Origin: AP-15 sp963781215
GTDB taxonomy: Bacteria; Pseudomonadota; Alphaproteobacteria; ATCC43930; CGMCC-115725
Length of the DNA stretch: 64,000 nucleotides
Reading direction: 5' to 3'
Assembly: GCA_963781215.1 (NCBI GenBank)
Contig: CAWAFE010000041.1
Coordinates: forward strand, 1 to 64,000
The translations under genes were made by a program, and so were the position numbers. Below are positions 19,301-30,360 of this stretch, in pieces. Position 1 is the stretch's first letter. Every line of letters begins with the position of its first letter. Under the pieces are notes generated by a model. That model did no database searches. It was given only the letters and a program-made list of their open reading frames with translations, and was not told the origin of the DNA.

Positions 19301-22300
19301 TCTGCCCAGCGTTCACCACCTGGCCCGCCAGGGTCCCGACCCGGTTGGCGTCGCCCTGCTCGGTCGGGCCGACAAACGCCCCCAGCGACACCCGGTCGGC
19401 CGACACAATCGCCAAGGCCGAAGCGATGATCGGCGGCGCCTGCGTCAAACTACCGGCCGAGCCCAGCGCCACCAAACCCGTCCCGGCGTTGACCGTCTGG
19501 CTCAGCACCAAATTCCCCGCCGTCGTCGTCTCCAGCAGGATGTTGCCGTTCGCCGTCGTCACCCCCGACAGAGCGCCCGCCAGCAAGGTTGGCGGCACCG
19601 TTTGCGGCACCACCCGCTGATCAACCATCCGCGTGCCAAAGCCGTCGACCACGTCGATCGTACCGACTGTCAGCGACCTGTTGTCGTCTCGCAGCAGGAA
19701 AGTCTGACCAGCGTTAACCACCGCGCCTGATACGGTCGACACCGTGTTCGCCGACCCGAGTGCAACACTGTTTGCCGCCAGCACCTCCAGCCCCGAGCCG
19801 GAGAGCACCCCGGCTGGCGCCTGCGTGATCGTCCCCGCCGAACCCAGCGCCACCGACCCGGCCGCGGCGTTGACCGTCTGGCTCAGCACCAAATTGCCCG
19901 CCGTCGTCGTCTCCAGCAGGATGTTGCCGCCGTTGCTCGTCACCCCCGACAGAGCGCCCACGCTCAGCATCTGGTTGCTCGGCGGCGTCCCGGTGCCCTG
20001 CTCCAGCAGGGTCGCGACCGTGTCGACGGTCAAGCCCAGATTGTCGTTTCGGTAGAGCAGGCTGTTGCCGGCTCCGGTCGCCTGGCCCGCCAGCACCGCC
20101 CACCGCATTGGCGTCGGGCAGGGACACCGCGCCTACCGCCGACACCTCCAAGGCGCTCGCCGTCACCACCCCGCCCGTCTGCTGCACCTGACCCGCCAAC
20201 TCGAGACCCACGCCCGCCGGTCCCGGCCGCCACGTTCTGGGTCAGCAGCAGATCGCCCGAGGTGGTCACCCGCAGCCCGATATTGGCGTTGTTCGTCACC
20301 ACTCCCGACAGCGGCCCCGGCAGCGCCGCCAACCGATTGCCAAAGCTGTCGGAGACGTCGACCGTGCCGATCGTCAGGCTCGCCGCATCGTTGCGGAAGA
20401 CAAAGCTCTCGCCAGGGTTCAGCACCCGGCCCGCCAAAATCCCCACCTGGTTTGGATCCGACGGTCCGCCAAACGCCCCCAGCGATACCCGATCAGCCGA
20501 CACGATCGCCAAGGCCGAAGCGATGATCGGCGGCGCCTGCGTCAACGTCCCGGCCGAGCCCAGCGCCACCGATCCGATCCCCGCATTGACCGTCTGGCTC
20601 AGCACCAGATTGCCCGCCGTCGTCGTCTCCAGCAGGATGTTGCCGCCGTTGCTCGTCACCCCCGACAGAGCGCCCACGCTCAGCATCTGGTTGTTCGGCG
20701 GCGTCCCGGTGCCCTGCTCCAGCAGGGTCGCGACCGTGTCGACGGTCAAGCCCAGATTGTCGTTTCGGTAGAGCAGGCTGTTGCCGGCTCCGGTCGCCTG
20801 CCCCGCCAGCACCCCCACCGCATTGGCCTCGGACAGGGACACCGCGCCTACCGCCGACACCTCCAAGGCGCTCCCCGTCACCACCCCGCCCGTCTGCAGG
20901 ACCTGACCCGCCAACTCAAACCCGAGCGCGCCACTCCCGGCCGTCACGTTCTGGGTCAGCAGCAGATCGCCCGAGGTGGTCACCCGCAGCCCGATATTCG
21001 CGTTGTTCGTCACCACTCCCGACAATGAGGTCAGCGGCGGCGCCGACGGGCTCACCGGGTCCAGAAACGGCGCGTCAAACACGTCGAGCGCCACCGTCCC
21101 GATCGTCAGGCTCGTCTGGTCGTTGCGGAACACAAAACTCTGCCCGGCGTTGCGCACCTCGCCCGCCAAGGTCCCGACCCGGTTCGCGTCCCCGTGTTCG
21201 GTCGGGCCGACAAACGCCCCCAGCGACACCCGGTCGGCCGACACAATCGCCAAGGATGAGGCGATGATCGGCGGCGCCTGCGTCAACGTCCCGGCCGAGC
21301 CCAGACCGACTACTCCGGTCCCCGCATTCACCGTCTGGTCCAGAGCCAAATTCCCCGAACCCGTCGTCTCCAGCAGGATGTTGCCGTTGTTCGTCACCAC
21401 CCCCGACAGCGCGCCGACACTCAGCATCTGGTTGGTGGGCGGCGTCCCGGTCCCCTGCTCCACCAGCGGACCGACCGTGCCCACCGTCAGACCCGTCGCC
21501 TGGTCGCGGAGCGACAGACCGTTCCCCGCTCCCGTCACCTGCCCGGCCAGCACACCCAGCACGTTCGCCCCGGCCAGCGTCACCGGTCCGGCAGCCGACA
21601 CTTGCAATGCGCCGCCGCTGACGATCCCGCCCGACTGCTGGATCTGACCCGCCGCCTCCAGCCCCACCCCCGCCGTCCCGGCATTGACATTCTGGGTCAG
21701 CAGCAGATCGCCCGAGGTGGTCACCCGCAGCCCGATATTGGCGTTGTTCGTCACCACTCCCGACAGCGGCCCCGGCAGCGCCGCCAACCGATTGCCAAAG
21801 CTGTCGGAGACGTCGACCGTGCCGATCGTCAGGCTCGCCGCATCGTTGCGGAAGACAAAGCTCTGCCCAGCGTTCACTACTTGGCCCGCCAGGGTCCCGA
21901 CCCGGTTGGCGTCGCCCTGCTCGGTCGGGCCGACAAACGCCCCCAGCGACACCCGGTCGGCCGACACAATCGCCAAGGCCGAAGCGATGATCGGCGGCGC
22001 CTGCGTCAAACTACCGGCCGAGCCCAGCGCCACCAAACCCGTCCCGGCGTTGACCGTCTGGCTCAGCACCAAATTCCCCGCCGTCGTCGTCTCCAGCAGG
22101 ATGTTGCCGTTCGCCGTCACCACCCCCGACAGCGGATTTGTCGCCGGGCCGCCCATGTTGGCAGAGGATGGGATCCCGCTCGCGTCGAAAGCCACCCCGA
22201 GCGTCGGCAGCGGCACCGCGCCAATCGCCAAGGCCGCGCTGTCGTTGCGGAAGAGGAAGCTGTTCGTCGCGCCGTCGACAAACCCGGCCAAGGTCCCGAC

Positions 22301-25300
22301 CTGGTTCGCCTCGCCCATCGAGACCGGCCCACCGGCGATGATCCCGAGAGCAAGCGCCGGAGAATTAATGAATGATCCAGGAGTTTCGGTGACCCCCCCG
22401 CCGGTCACCAGCAGCAGGCTAGGAATTTTAGTCGTATCAATAGTGAGCGGCGTGGCAATCGTAATGTTGCCGGTCAGCGACGGCGTGCCGTCGATGTTGC
22501 GGTAGCCGACCTGCAACATCCCCGCCGAGATGCTGTCGAGGTCCGACTGCAGGAGGGCGAGACCAATGCCGGGCGAGGGGGTGGTGAACACGATGTCATC
22601 GGTCGCCGTGACCGGGCCCAGCACCACAGTTCCCGACGGCACCCGCCGTCAATGCGTTGATCGTCCCGGTGCCCAGCGTCATGAAATCCGCTAGGATCAC
22701 AATGTCCCCCGCGCCTGCTGGCGAGGCGGAAGTGCTATCAATTGTGGAGAAATTCGAGAACGTACCGCCGCTTCCCCCTGCCATCAGGGTGATCTTCCCG
22801 CCCTGGGAGGAAACCGGATCGAGGACGCTGAGGTTGTCAAACCCGACCGTCGGGACGCCGGTGGCAGCCACAGTCAGGGTACCCCCCACCGTCGCCACCC
22901 CGGCCAGTGGATTCGCCGCCGGGCCGGTCATGGTGCCGGCGGACGGGATCCCGCTCGCATCAAAAGCCACCCCGATTGTCGGAGATGCCAGGGCCCCAAT
23001 CGCCAAGGCGGCCGCATCGTTACGGTATAGAAAGCCGTTCGCCGCGCCATCGACAAAGCCGGCCACGGTGGCGACCCGATTGGCCTCACCGAGCGCAACG
23101 GGTCCGCCGGCGAATAGACCCAGCGAGAGTGGTGGTGGTGCAGGCGGCGATACCGGGACAAGTGCGGTGATCGTCGCCCCGCTGCTTTGGCTGATACCGC
23201 CGCCGGTGACCAGCAGCAGGTCAGGAACTTTTGTTGTATCGACGATAATCGGGGAGGCGATATTGATGTCGCCGGCAAGCGACGGCGTCCCGTCGATGTT
23301 GCGGTAGCCGACCTGTAACATCCCCGCTGAAATGCTATCGAGATCCGCCTGCAGCAGGTTCAGGCTTCCGGCCGGTGCAGGCGTGCCGAGCGCGATCGGG
23401 GTCGTGGCGGTAGCCGGCCCCAACACCACGGTCCCGGCGGCGCCGCCGGTTTTGGCATTAATGCTCCCGGCGCCCAGCGACATCGTGTCTGCCAGGATCA
23501 CCACATTGCCGGCCGCCGCCACCGGCGAGACGACAGTGCTGTCGATGATACCGCTGTTCGTAAAGGTGCCACCGAGGCCGCCGGCCATCAGCGTCATTGC
23601 CCCGCCGGCGGAAGAAACGGTCTCTCCGCCGGGGATGGTGAGGTTGAAGCCCGCGGTGCTCGTGCCGGTGGTAACCACCGTCAGAGGACCCCCATTGGTC
23701 TCGACCGAAGTACCGTCACCAAAGCCGATGGTTAGGTTCCGCTGGTTATTCCGGAACAGAAACTCATTGCCTGCGCCCGTCACGTGAAACGCGAGAGTGC
23801 CGATGGCATTCGCAGACGGCAACGAAACCGGACCCAAAGCTGTGACTTGGAGGATGCCCGTCGCTATGGTCCCCGCAAGCGATTGCGAGACACCTCCACC
23901 AGCGCCCAGAATAAAATCAGAAAACGCGTTGGTTCCCGTAACCGGCGCGTTGATGGCAATCGAGCCGTCCGCCTCTAAAGCCAAGATTGTCGGTGTAGTC
24001 CATGTTATGGGCGCATTGACGGTGATGTTTCCGGCGCCCGTGCCGGTACTCGTAGTCGTTATTGCGACATCGGCTCCCCCATTGAGGGTAGTCTCGATCG
24101 TCCCAGCGTTAACGGTTGCAGCGGAAGCGGCAGGATCGGGATTGAAAGTGTCAGGAGTACCACCGTTGAAGCTACCTCCGCTCGTCGCCGCGGTGCTAAT
24201 GGTCACATCCGCGGGGTCCAGCAGCCATAGCCCTCGCTTTCCTTTGACCGCGCCAGCATGAACAATCGCACTATTGGCAACGTCGACCGAGTGCCCCGAG
24301 GTCTCGACCCACCCGCCGTCGCCACCAATCGCCCCGCCGCGGGCAAGGATCGCGCCGGCAAATTCCGTCGCCTGGTCCGACCACACTGCCACCTGGCCGC
24401 CGCTGCCCTTCCCGGTGGCGCTCGCGTCGATAACGGCGCCGGCCGCAATTGTCGTCGTCCGGGCGTTGCGCACCTTGGGGTCCTTGCCGTGCGGGCCGCC
24501 GCCGATCTTGACGGTGCCGCCGCCGGCATTGCCGCGGGCGTCGATCCGGGCGGTGCCGACGAGGGCGACCGAGCCGCCCGTCACAGTGGCCGTGCCGCCC
24601 ACCTGGCCAGGGTTTAACCCGGACACGTCGATATTGCCGGCGAGCCGGGCGGCGTTCCCCGCGCCGGCATCGATCGTCACCTTGCCCGCCGTTCGACCGC
24701 TGGCGCTCGCGACAATCCGACCGGGGACATCGACGACATTCTCGACGATACCGGCGGCCGCAGCGGCGGTCAGCAGCACCCTGCCGCCCGGCGCGTCGAT
24801 CTCGCCGCTGTTCGAGACCAGGCTCTTGACCGGCTTGCCATCGGGGCCACGCGGCGCCGTCGCCACCTTTGAGCCGACATCGAAATTGATCAGCCCGTCG
24901 CCGTAGAAATCGACGGTGTAGGTCTCCGCACCGGCCAGCACGACCTTGCCGAGCTTTGCCTGGATCACCCCGGAATTGGCCACACCCGGCGCCACCAGCG
25001 CGGCAAAGCCTTTCTGGGCCACGGTGATCGTGCCGTGATTGACGACGCTCGCGCGCGGGTCGCTCGACGGCCTGTCGAACTTCATCCTTCCGGCCATGAA
25101 GTTCGCGTTGCTGATATCGCTCGGCGTGGCGATCAGGCTGTTGACGTCGACCTGGGAGCCTTTCGCAAAGACGATGCCGCTCGGGTTGATCAGCACGATC
25201 TGGCCGTTCGCGGTCAGTCTGCCGGCGATCAGCGAAGGATCGCCCGCCTGCACCCGGTTTAAGGTCATCGAGCTGGACGACGGCTGCTGGAAGTTGGTCC

Positions 25301-25520
25301 GTTCGTTGGGCGCGATATTGAAGCTCATCCAATTGATCGCCGCCCGGTCGGTCGATTGGGTAATGTCGAGCTGGTTCGAGCTGGGCGCGGTAATCGTGGC
25401 CGATCCGGCGACGACCTGGCCGCCCTTCGGGTTGGCTTCGGCCTCGCCGCCCGCTGCCAGTGTAACCAGGGCGGTCAGCGCCGACAGGCGCAGCACCGGG
25501 CGGAGATCCGAAGTCTTCAT
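16324..25520 (-). CDS. giant TpsA exoprotein (filamentous-haemagglutinin-like), five frame breaks
   Basis: The reading frame starts at ATG 25520 (GGGAGAACAGT upstream) and, with five single-base corrections, runs to the stop at 16324, about 3,060 residues. A signal peptide is followed by a TPS secretion domain (SNQLDITQSTDRAAINW; the NPNG-type motif is NPSGI at residues 112-116). The rest is glycine/valine-rich repeats such as VLAGQATGAGNSLLYRND and GNILLETTTAGNLVLSQTVN, predicted to form a beta-helix. Frame breaks lie near 22630, 20218, 20100, 17640 and 17535, all in the phase of one extra base. The C-terminus keeps a Cys pair (YLFNNCIIAGTSC, about 16555-16595), as in TpsA proteins that stay surface-attached. 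The partner TpsB is immediately upstream, 30 bp away. If the breaks are real, only about 960 residues are made. Confidence 0.85.
17661..22119. repeat. near-identical 1.9-kb direct repeat (offset 2,561 bp) inside tpsA
   Basis: The segment from about 17661 to 19558 recurs almost base for base at about 20222 to 22119; landmarks such as 17701/20262, 18415/20976 and 19123/21684 are all exactly 2,561 bp apart. I noticed only a few differences (for example Arg-Met versus Arg-Asn-type changes at 17772/20333). The offset is not a multiple of three, but two extra-base frame breaks lie between the copies; removing one would leave 2,560 and two 2,559 (853 codons). Shorter copies of the same units also occur, for example about 19870-20100. 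The near identity points to recent tandem duplication, ongoing gene conversion, or an assembly artefact. Confidence 0.9.
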
Positions 25521-25550
25521 ACTGTTCTCCCGACCCTGGCCACCGCCATC

Positions 25551-27341
25551 TCAATACCGCACCACCACCCGCGCAAATCCGGCATAGGCCGACAGCCGGT
25601 TGGTGTTCGCGCCGCTCGGCTGAATCGCCAGCCGATGCACGCCTTCGAGCTCGACGAACAGCCATTCGGTCAGGTCGCTGCGCGCGCCGAGGCCGATCGA
25701 TTTGATGTTTTGGTTGAAGTCGCCCGGCGCCAGATTGTAGCTGAAGCCGGTGTCCCAGAAGCCGTAGAACTGCACGTCGAGCCGATGATCCGGCGCCAGG
25801 ATCGGCACATCGGTAAAGCCGGTGTTGAACTGCAGCTCGACCGTCGAGCCGATCGCCCGGTCGCCGGTGATCTGCCCATAGAAGAAGCCGCGCCCGAAGC
25901 GGTTGCCGCCGAGGTAGAACTTCTCGCTCGGCGGCAGGATGTCGCCGGTATACTGGCCACCGATCGACAACTTCAGCGCAGTCCCGACATTGCCGAAGGT
26001 GGCGATGTTCTGCACGCGGGTCAGCTCGCCCGTGAGCTTGGTGAAGTCGACGCGGCTGTTCGGCCGCGGCGCCAAAAAGGCATCGTTGCTGCTGGCGCCG
26101 AGCCCCGGCAGCCCCTGGCTGACCGTCAGCACGGCCAGATTCGCCGCCGGCAGCTCGAAGAACTGGGCATCCTGAAAGTCGAGCGCGCCGCCGGCCCGCA
26201 GGATGCGCAGATGGCTCTCGCTGATCAGGGCCGGCGTACCGGTAGGGCCGGTAATGTCGATCGGCGAATCATAGGTGTAGAGCTGCCCGCTCAGGCCGAG
26301 ATTGAGTCGCCGGGAGCGGATCACCGGGTAGCTGAGGCCGATATCGCCGACTGTCAGGTCGTTGTTGAACCCGGTCCCGGAAAGGGCGCCGCCGGGCTGG
26401 GAATTGCCGCGGCCGAAATAGCCGCTCAGGCGCAGCCCTTCGCTGCCGAGAAATGTCGAGCCGTTGACCTGACCGTAAATCTGCTCGCGGTTGAAGGTGT
26501 TGTAAAAGATCGCCTGGAACTGCTCGCCGAACCGGGTGAAGGAATTGGTCGAGCCGCTGATCAGCATCTCGCTCGGCCCCACCTCGGGCGAGCCGCGGTT
26601 GTCGTATTGGAAGAGCGCGCTGACCGGCCTGCGCGACAGCTGGGCAATCATCTCAACCGCGCCGGGCTCGCCCGAAGCTCGGCGCAGGATCGCGTGGACG
26701 GTAACCCCCGGGATATCCTGGACCAGCAGCAGATAGCGTTCGAGATCGGCGTTTCGGACCGGCCGGATCTCGGTCAGATGCTCCAGAAAATTGTAGGCCA
26801 GGATGCCGGCCGGGCCGATGTCGCCATCGAGCTTGACGTCGCCGATGTAGCCCTCGACTGCCCGCAAGACGAATACGGTGCGGCCGTTGATCCGGTCGAT
26901 TTCCCCATGCACCACCGATAGAATATAGCCATCGGCACGGTAGCGGGTTTGCAGCGCGTCGATCACCTCGCCGAGCCGCGCTCGGGGCACCGTGGCGCCA
27001 ACGAGACCGGCATAGAGCGGCTGCAATGTCGCCGGGTCGTAGACGGTAACGCCCTCCACCCGCACATCGTCGATCCGCACCGGCGGCCCTTCCGGTATGA
27101 CCGGGGCGGCTGGGGCCTGTGCCGCTGGCGGCGGCACGATTTCCGGCTGCACCGGCGGCGTCACGCGCGGCACCGGCGACACGATCGCCGGCGCGCCGCC
27201 GCCGAGGTCGCGCACCGTCTGGGGCGGCACCTGGCCCCATGCCGCGATCGTCGGCGCGGCAGCCAGAAGCGCGCCGGCGACAAGGGCGGCCACGCGCCGC
27301 ATGGCCCGCACGGCCGTCACGCTTCCAACAATATCCCCCAC
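25551..27341 (-). CDS. TpsB outer-membrane transporter, ShlB/FhaC/HecB family
   Basis: A 596-residue two-partner-secretion translocator that exports the adjacent TpsA through the outer membrane. GTG 27341 has GGGAG 8 bases upstream; ATG 27302 (MRRVAALVAGALLAAAP) is an alternative giving a shorter signal peptide. A proline-rich linker (VPPPAAQAPAAPVIP) precedes POTRA domains at about residues 70-210 (IDDVRVEGVTVYDPATL, LQTRYRADGYILSVVHG). The C-terminal 16-strand barrel covers about 220-596, including the VxGxRF-type loop as LGGNRFGRGFFYG and a terminal strand ending in VVVRY. The 258 bp upstream (27342-27599) carry no gene and should hold the promoter of the tpsB-tpsA-CHAT operon. Confidence 0.93.
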   Translation of the reverse strand: MGDIVGSVTAVRAMRRVAALVAGALLAAAPTIAAWGQVPPQTVRDLGGGAPAIVSPVPRVTPPVQPEIVPPPAAQAPAAPVIPEGPPVRIDDVRVEGVTVYDPATLQPLYAGLVGATVPRARLGEVIDALQTRYRADGYILSVVHGEIDRINGRTVFVLRAVEGYIGDVKLDGDIGPAGILAYNFLEHLTEIRPVRNADLERYLLLVQDIPGVTVHAILRRASGEPGAVEMIAQLSRRPVSALFQYDNRGSPEVGPSEMLISGSTNSFTRFGEQFQAIFYNTFNREQIYGQVNGSTFLGSEGLRLSGYFGRGNSQPGGALSGTGFNNDLTVGDIGLSYPVIRSRRLNLGLSGQLYTYDSPIDITGPTGTPALISESHLRILRAGGALDFQDAQFFELPAANLAVLTVSQGLPGLGASSNDAFLAPRPNSRVDFTKLTGELTRVQNIATFGNVGTALKLSIGGQYTGDILPPSEKFYLGGNRFGRGFFYGQITGDRAIGSTVELQFNTGFTDVPILAPDHRLDVQFYGFWDTGFSYNLAPGDFNQNIKSIGLGARSDLTEWLFVELEGVHRLAIQPSGANTNRLSAYAGFARVVVRY

Positions 27342-27599
27342 CGGCTCGCTCCCGGCCGCTTTGTTGGCCGCCGCACGCCCATGATCAAGGGACGCGCGCC
27401 GGAAACCAATCTCTGATTATCGATACCTCGGCGCGAGTTCAACCCGTATTTGTGAACCGAAGAGGCAGGTTCGGGCCGGCAACGTCTTCAGCTTCAGCTA
27501 AGACGCGGGTCCACAGCGCTTCGGCTTTCTGGACCACCGAGGTTACCAAGAAGCGGCGAATCGAACGCCAGCTCGCAATTATCCTGATCCGCGGCAACG

Positions 27600-28316
27600 C
27601 TAGGCTACTTTAATTTCGCCCAGATAGGCATGGCGGATCAGCTCGTTCTCGCGCAATTCGGCGGCGGGGCCGCTCAACACGACCTGACCGGTCTGCAGGA
27701 CATAGGCGCGGTCGGCGATCTGCAGCGCCATGTTGGCGTTCTGCTCGACCATGAAGATCGTCGTGCCCTGCCGGTTGATCGTTTGGATGATGTCGAAGAC
27801 CTGCTCGACCATTGCGGGCGAAAGGCCCATCGACGGCTCGTCCATGCACAAAAGCTTAGGTCGCGCCATCAATGCCCGGCCGATCGCCACCATCTGCTGC
27901 TCGCCGCCCGACAGGGTGCCGGCGAGCTGCGAGAGACGCTCCTTGACGCGCGGGAAGAGGGTGAAGACGCGTTCTACGTCGGTGTCGAATTCAGGGCCGC
28001 GCGAGCGCGTATAAGCGCCCATTTCGAGGTTCTCTAAGACGGTCATCCGGGGAAACAGCCGTCGAGCCTCGAGCACCGGGGCAATACCGCGCCTGACCCG
28101 CTCGGCGGTGCTGATCCCGTGCAGCGAACTGCCCTCGTACATGATTTCGCCGCGGGTCGGCCGCACCACCCCCATGACTGCTTTCATCGTCGTCGATTTT
28201 CCGGAGGCATTGCCGCCGAGGAGGCAAACGATCTCCCCCGCCTCGATCCGGCAGTCGACCGATTTCAGCACGTGCAGGTCGCCGTAATGGGTGTCGACTT
28301 GGCGGAATTCAAGCAA
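27600..28316 (-). CDS. livF: branched-chain amino acid type ABC transporter ATPase, LivF
   Basis: A 238-residue cytoplasmic ATPase of the HAAT (LivF) family. The start is TTG 28316, overlapping the stop of the preceding LivMG gene by 8 bases; no other plausible start exists. Walker A is GGNASGKST (Asn-Ala in place of the usual PNGAGKT), the Q-loop region is RGIAPVLEARRLFPRMTV, the signature is LSGGEQQM and Walker B is LLCMDEPS. The C-terminus LRENELIRHAYLG is typical of LivF. It pairs with the LivG half of the upstream fusion protein to power import. Confidence 0.95.
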   Translation of the reverse strand: MLEFRQVDTHYGDLHVLKSVDCRIEAGEIVCLLGGNASGKSTTMKAVMGVVRPTRGEIMYEGSSLHGISTAERVRRGIAPVLEARRLFPRMTVLENLEMGAYTRSRGPEFDTDVERVFTLFPRVKERLSQLAGTLSGGEQQMVAIGRALMARPKLLCMDEPSMGLSPAMVEQVFDIIQTINRQGTTIFMVEQNANMALQIADRAYVLQTGQVVLSGPAAELRENELIRHAYLGEIKVA

Positions 28317-30348
28317 CGAGGGCCTGCCTGCCGAGATAGGCGCGAATGACTTCGTCGTCGCGGCGCACCGCGTCGGCGGTGCCCTCGGCGATCTTCTCGC
28401 CGTGATCGAGCACGATCACGTGATTGGCGAGGTTGGCGACGACGTCGAGCTTGTGCTCGATCAGGACGATCGTCAGGCCGAGCCGGTTGAGGCTCTTGAT
28501 CTGGTCGACCACCTCCAGCGTCTCGGCCGGGTTCATCCCGGCGGTTGGCTCGTCGAGCAGAAGGAGCTTCGGGCGGGTGGCGATCGCGCGGGCGATCTCG
28601 GCCCGCCGCCGGTTGGCATAGGACAGGCTCGAGACGACATGATTTACCCGCGGCGACAGACGATTGCCGAAGATCGACAGGATCTCCATCGCCCGCTCGC
28701 GCGCCACCGCCTCCTCGCGGCCGGTGCGGGGCAACCGTAAGATCGCCCCGATCGGCCCGGTACGCAGACGCGAATGCATGCCAACCAACACATTTTCGAG
28801 CACCGTCAGGTTCGGAAACAGACGCAGGTTCTGAAAGGTGCGGGCGACGCCGCGCTCGAGGACGCGATGCGGCGGCTCGCCCAGGATCGACCCGCCGGCA
28901 AATCGGATGGCGCCGCTATCCGCGGTGACAAGGCCGGTGATCGCGTTGAACAGGGTCGATTTGCCCGAGCCGTTGGGGCCGATGACGGCGAGGATCTGGT
29001 GCGCCGGGACGCTGAGCGAGACCTCGCGCAGCGCGACCAGGCCACCAAAACGTACGGTCAGATTCTTTACTTCGAGAAGCGCTCCGCCGCCCCGCTCGGC
29101 AACCTCGCCGAGGCCGGAAAGCCGCTCGAAGCCGCCGCGCCCTACCACCGCGCTCTGCTCGGCGAGAGAGAGCGCCGCCACCCGCCGCGTTGCCGGGATC
29201 AGTCCCTGGCGCCGGTAAAGCATCATGAACACGAGAACGATGCCGAAGATCAGCTCGATCGAGGAGGCGAGCTGGATCTGCTGCAGCCACTCGACATCGA
29301 TCAGGCGACCGAAGGCGTTTATCCATCCCGAGAGATCCTGCAGGAACCACGACTGCAACAACTGCAGAATCAGCGCCCCGAGCACGACACCCCAGACGTT
29401 GCCCATCCCGCCGAACACGATCATCACCAGGAGCATCACCGAGACCGGAAACATGAACATCTCGGGGGTCGCGGTCTGCAGTTTCGCGACATAGAGCGTG
29501 CCGGTCGCACCGGCGAAGGCAGCGCCGATGGCAAAGGCGAGGAGCTTGTAGCGCACCCGGTTGACGCCCATCGCGGCGGCGGCGATCTCGTCCTCGCGGA
29601 TCGCCATCCAGGCGCGGCCAATCCGCGATACCTTGAGGCGCTGGCTGGTAAACATCAAAAACGCGATCAGCCCCACTCCGACATAGTAATAGGGCGTCGC
29701 GCTGACGCCGAAATTGAAGCCGAAGATCTGCGGCGGCAGCACGCCGTTCAAACCCTGCGCCCCGTTGGTGAGGGTCGGCGTGTTGCGCGCGACGATCGGC
29801 ACGATCTCGCCGAAGCCGAGCGTGACGATCGCCAGGTAATCGCCCTTGAGCCGCAGGGTGGGCGCCCCGAACAGGATGCCGAAAAACGCGGCGACCGCCG
29901 CCGCGATCGGCATCATCAACCAGAACGAGACCTGGAAGTGGACGGTGTCGCCGCCGGCCTGATGCACCCGCGCGACCAGGTCGAGCCACTGGAACGGCTC
30001 CCAGAAACCGCCCCAGGCAGGTTGCAATTGCCAGGAAGCGAGCGCGCCGTACGTATAGGCGCCGATCGCAAAGAACGCGGCATAACCGAGATCCAACAGG
30101 CCGGCGAAGCCGACGACGATATTGAGGCCGAGCGCCAAGGCAGCAAAAGAGAGCGCGTTGGCGGCCGCGTCGATATCGCCGTCATTCTGGATCACCGGCG
30201 GAAACAGCAGCGCCGCGATCAACACACAGGCGATGCCTGCAGAACGCGTCCGCGGCGTCGCCCAGCCGCGCAGCGCCGGCAACATCCGCCCGATCGGCGG
30301 GGCCGGCGCGGCAATCGCGCCGGCCTTCTCGTCGACCCGATCGGTCAT
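28309..30348 (-). CDS. LivM-LivG fusion: ABC permease plus ATPase
   Basis: One 679-residue polypeptide joins a LivM-type permease to a LivG-type ATPase. Residues about 35-385 form the membrane domain with several helices (IVVGFAGLLDLGYAAFFAIG and the cytoplasmic-loop block RIGRAWMAIREDEIAAAAMG). A roughly 40-residue linker follows. Residues about 425-679 are the ATPase: Walker A GPNGSGKST, LivG-type ARTFQNLRLFPNLTVLENV, degenerate signature LSYANRRRAEIARA and Walker B LLLLDEPTAGMNP. LivG is normally separate; this fusion is known in some HAAT operons. It sits between livH and livF, so stoichiometry of one MG and one F per half-transporter is plausible. Confidence 0.94.
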   Translation of the reverse strand: MTDRVDEKAGAIAAPAPPIGRMLPALRGWATPRTRSAGIACVLIAALLFPPVIQNDGDIDAAANALSFAALALGLNIVVGFAGLLDLGYAAFFAIGAYTYGALASWQLQPAWGGFWEPFQWLDLVARVHQAGGDTVHFQVSFWLMMPIAAAVAAFFGILFGAPTLRLKGDYLAIVTLGFGEIVPIVARNTPTLTNGAQGLNGVLPPQIFGFNFGVSATPYYYVGVGLIAFLMFTSQRLKVSRIGRAWMAIREDEIAAAAMGVNRVRYKLLAFAIGAAFAGATGTLYVAKLQTATPEMFMFPVSVMLLVMIVFGGMGNVWGVVLGALILQLLQSWFLQDLSGWINAFGRLIDVEWLQQIQLASSIELIFGIVLVFMMLYRRQGLIPATRRVAALSLAEQSAVVGRGGFERLSGLGEVAERGGGALLEVKNLTVRFGGLVALREVSLSVPAHQILAVIGPNGSGKSTLFNAITGLVTADSGAIRFAGGSILGEPPHRVLERGVARTFQNLRLFPNLTVLENVLVGMHSRLRTGPIGAILRLPRTGREEAVARERAMEILSIFGNRLSPRVNHVVSSLSYANRRRAEIARAIATRPKLLLLDEPTAGMNPAETLEVVDQIKSLNRLGLTIVLIEHKLDVVANLANHVIVLDHGEKIAEGTADAVRRDDEVIRAYLGRQALVA

Positions 30349-30360
30349 CCGCGGCCGCCG

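Noticed and set aside
17701..22505. Several long plus-strand frames (169-273 codons) across the tpsA repeats
   Set aside because: They repeat with the same 2,561-bp spacing as tpsA and mirror its codons; no independent support.
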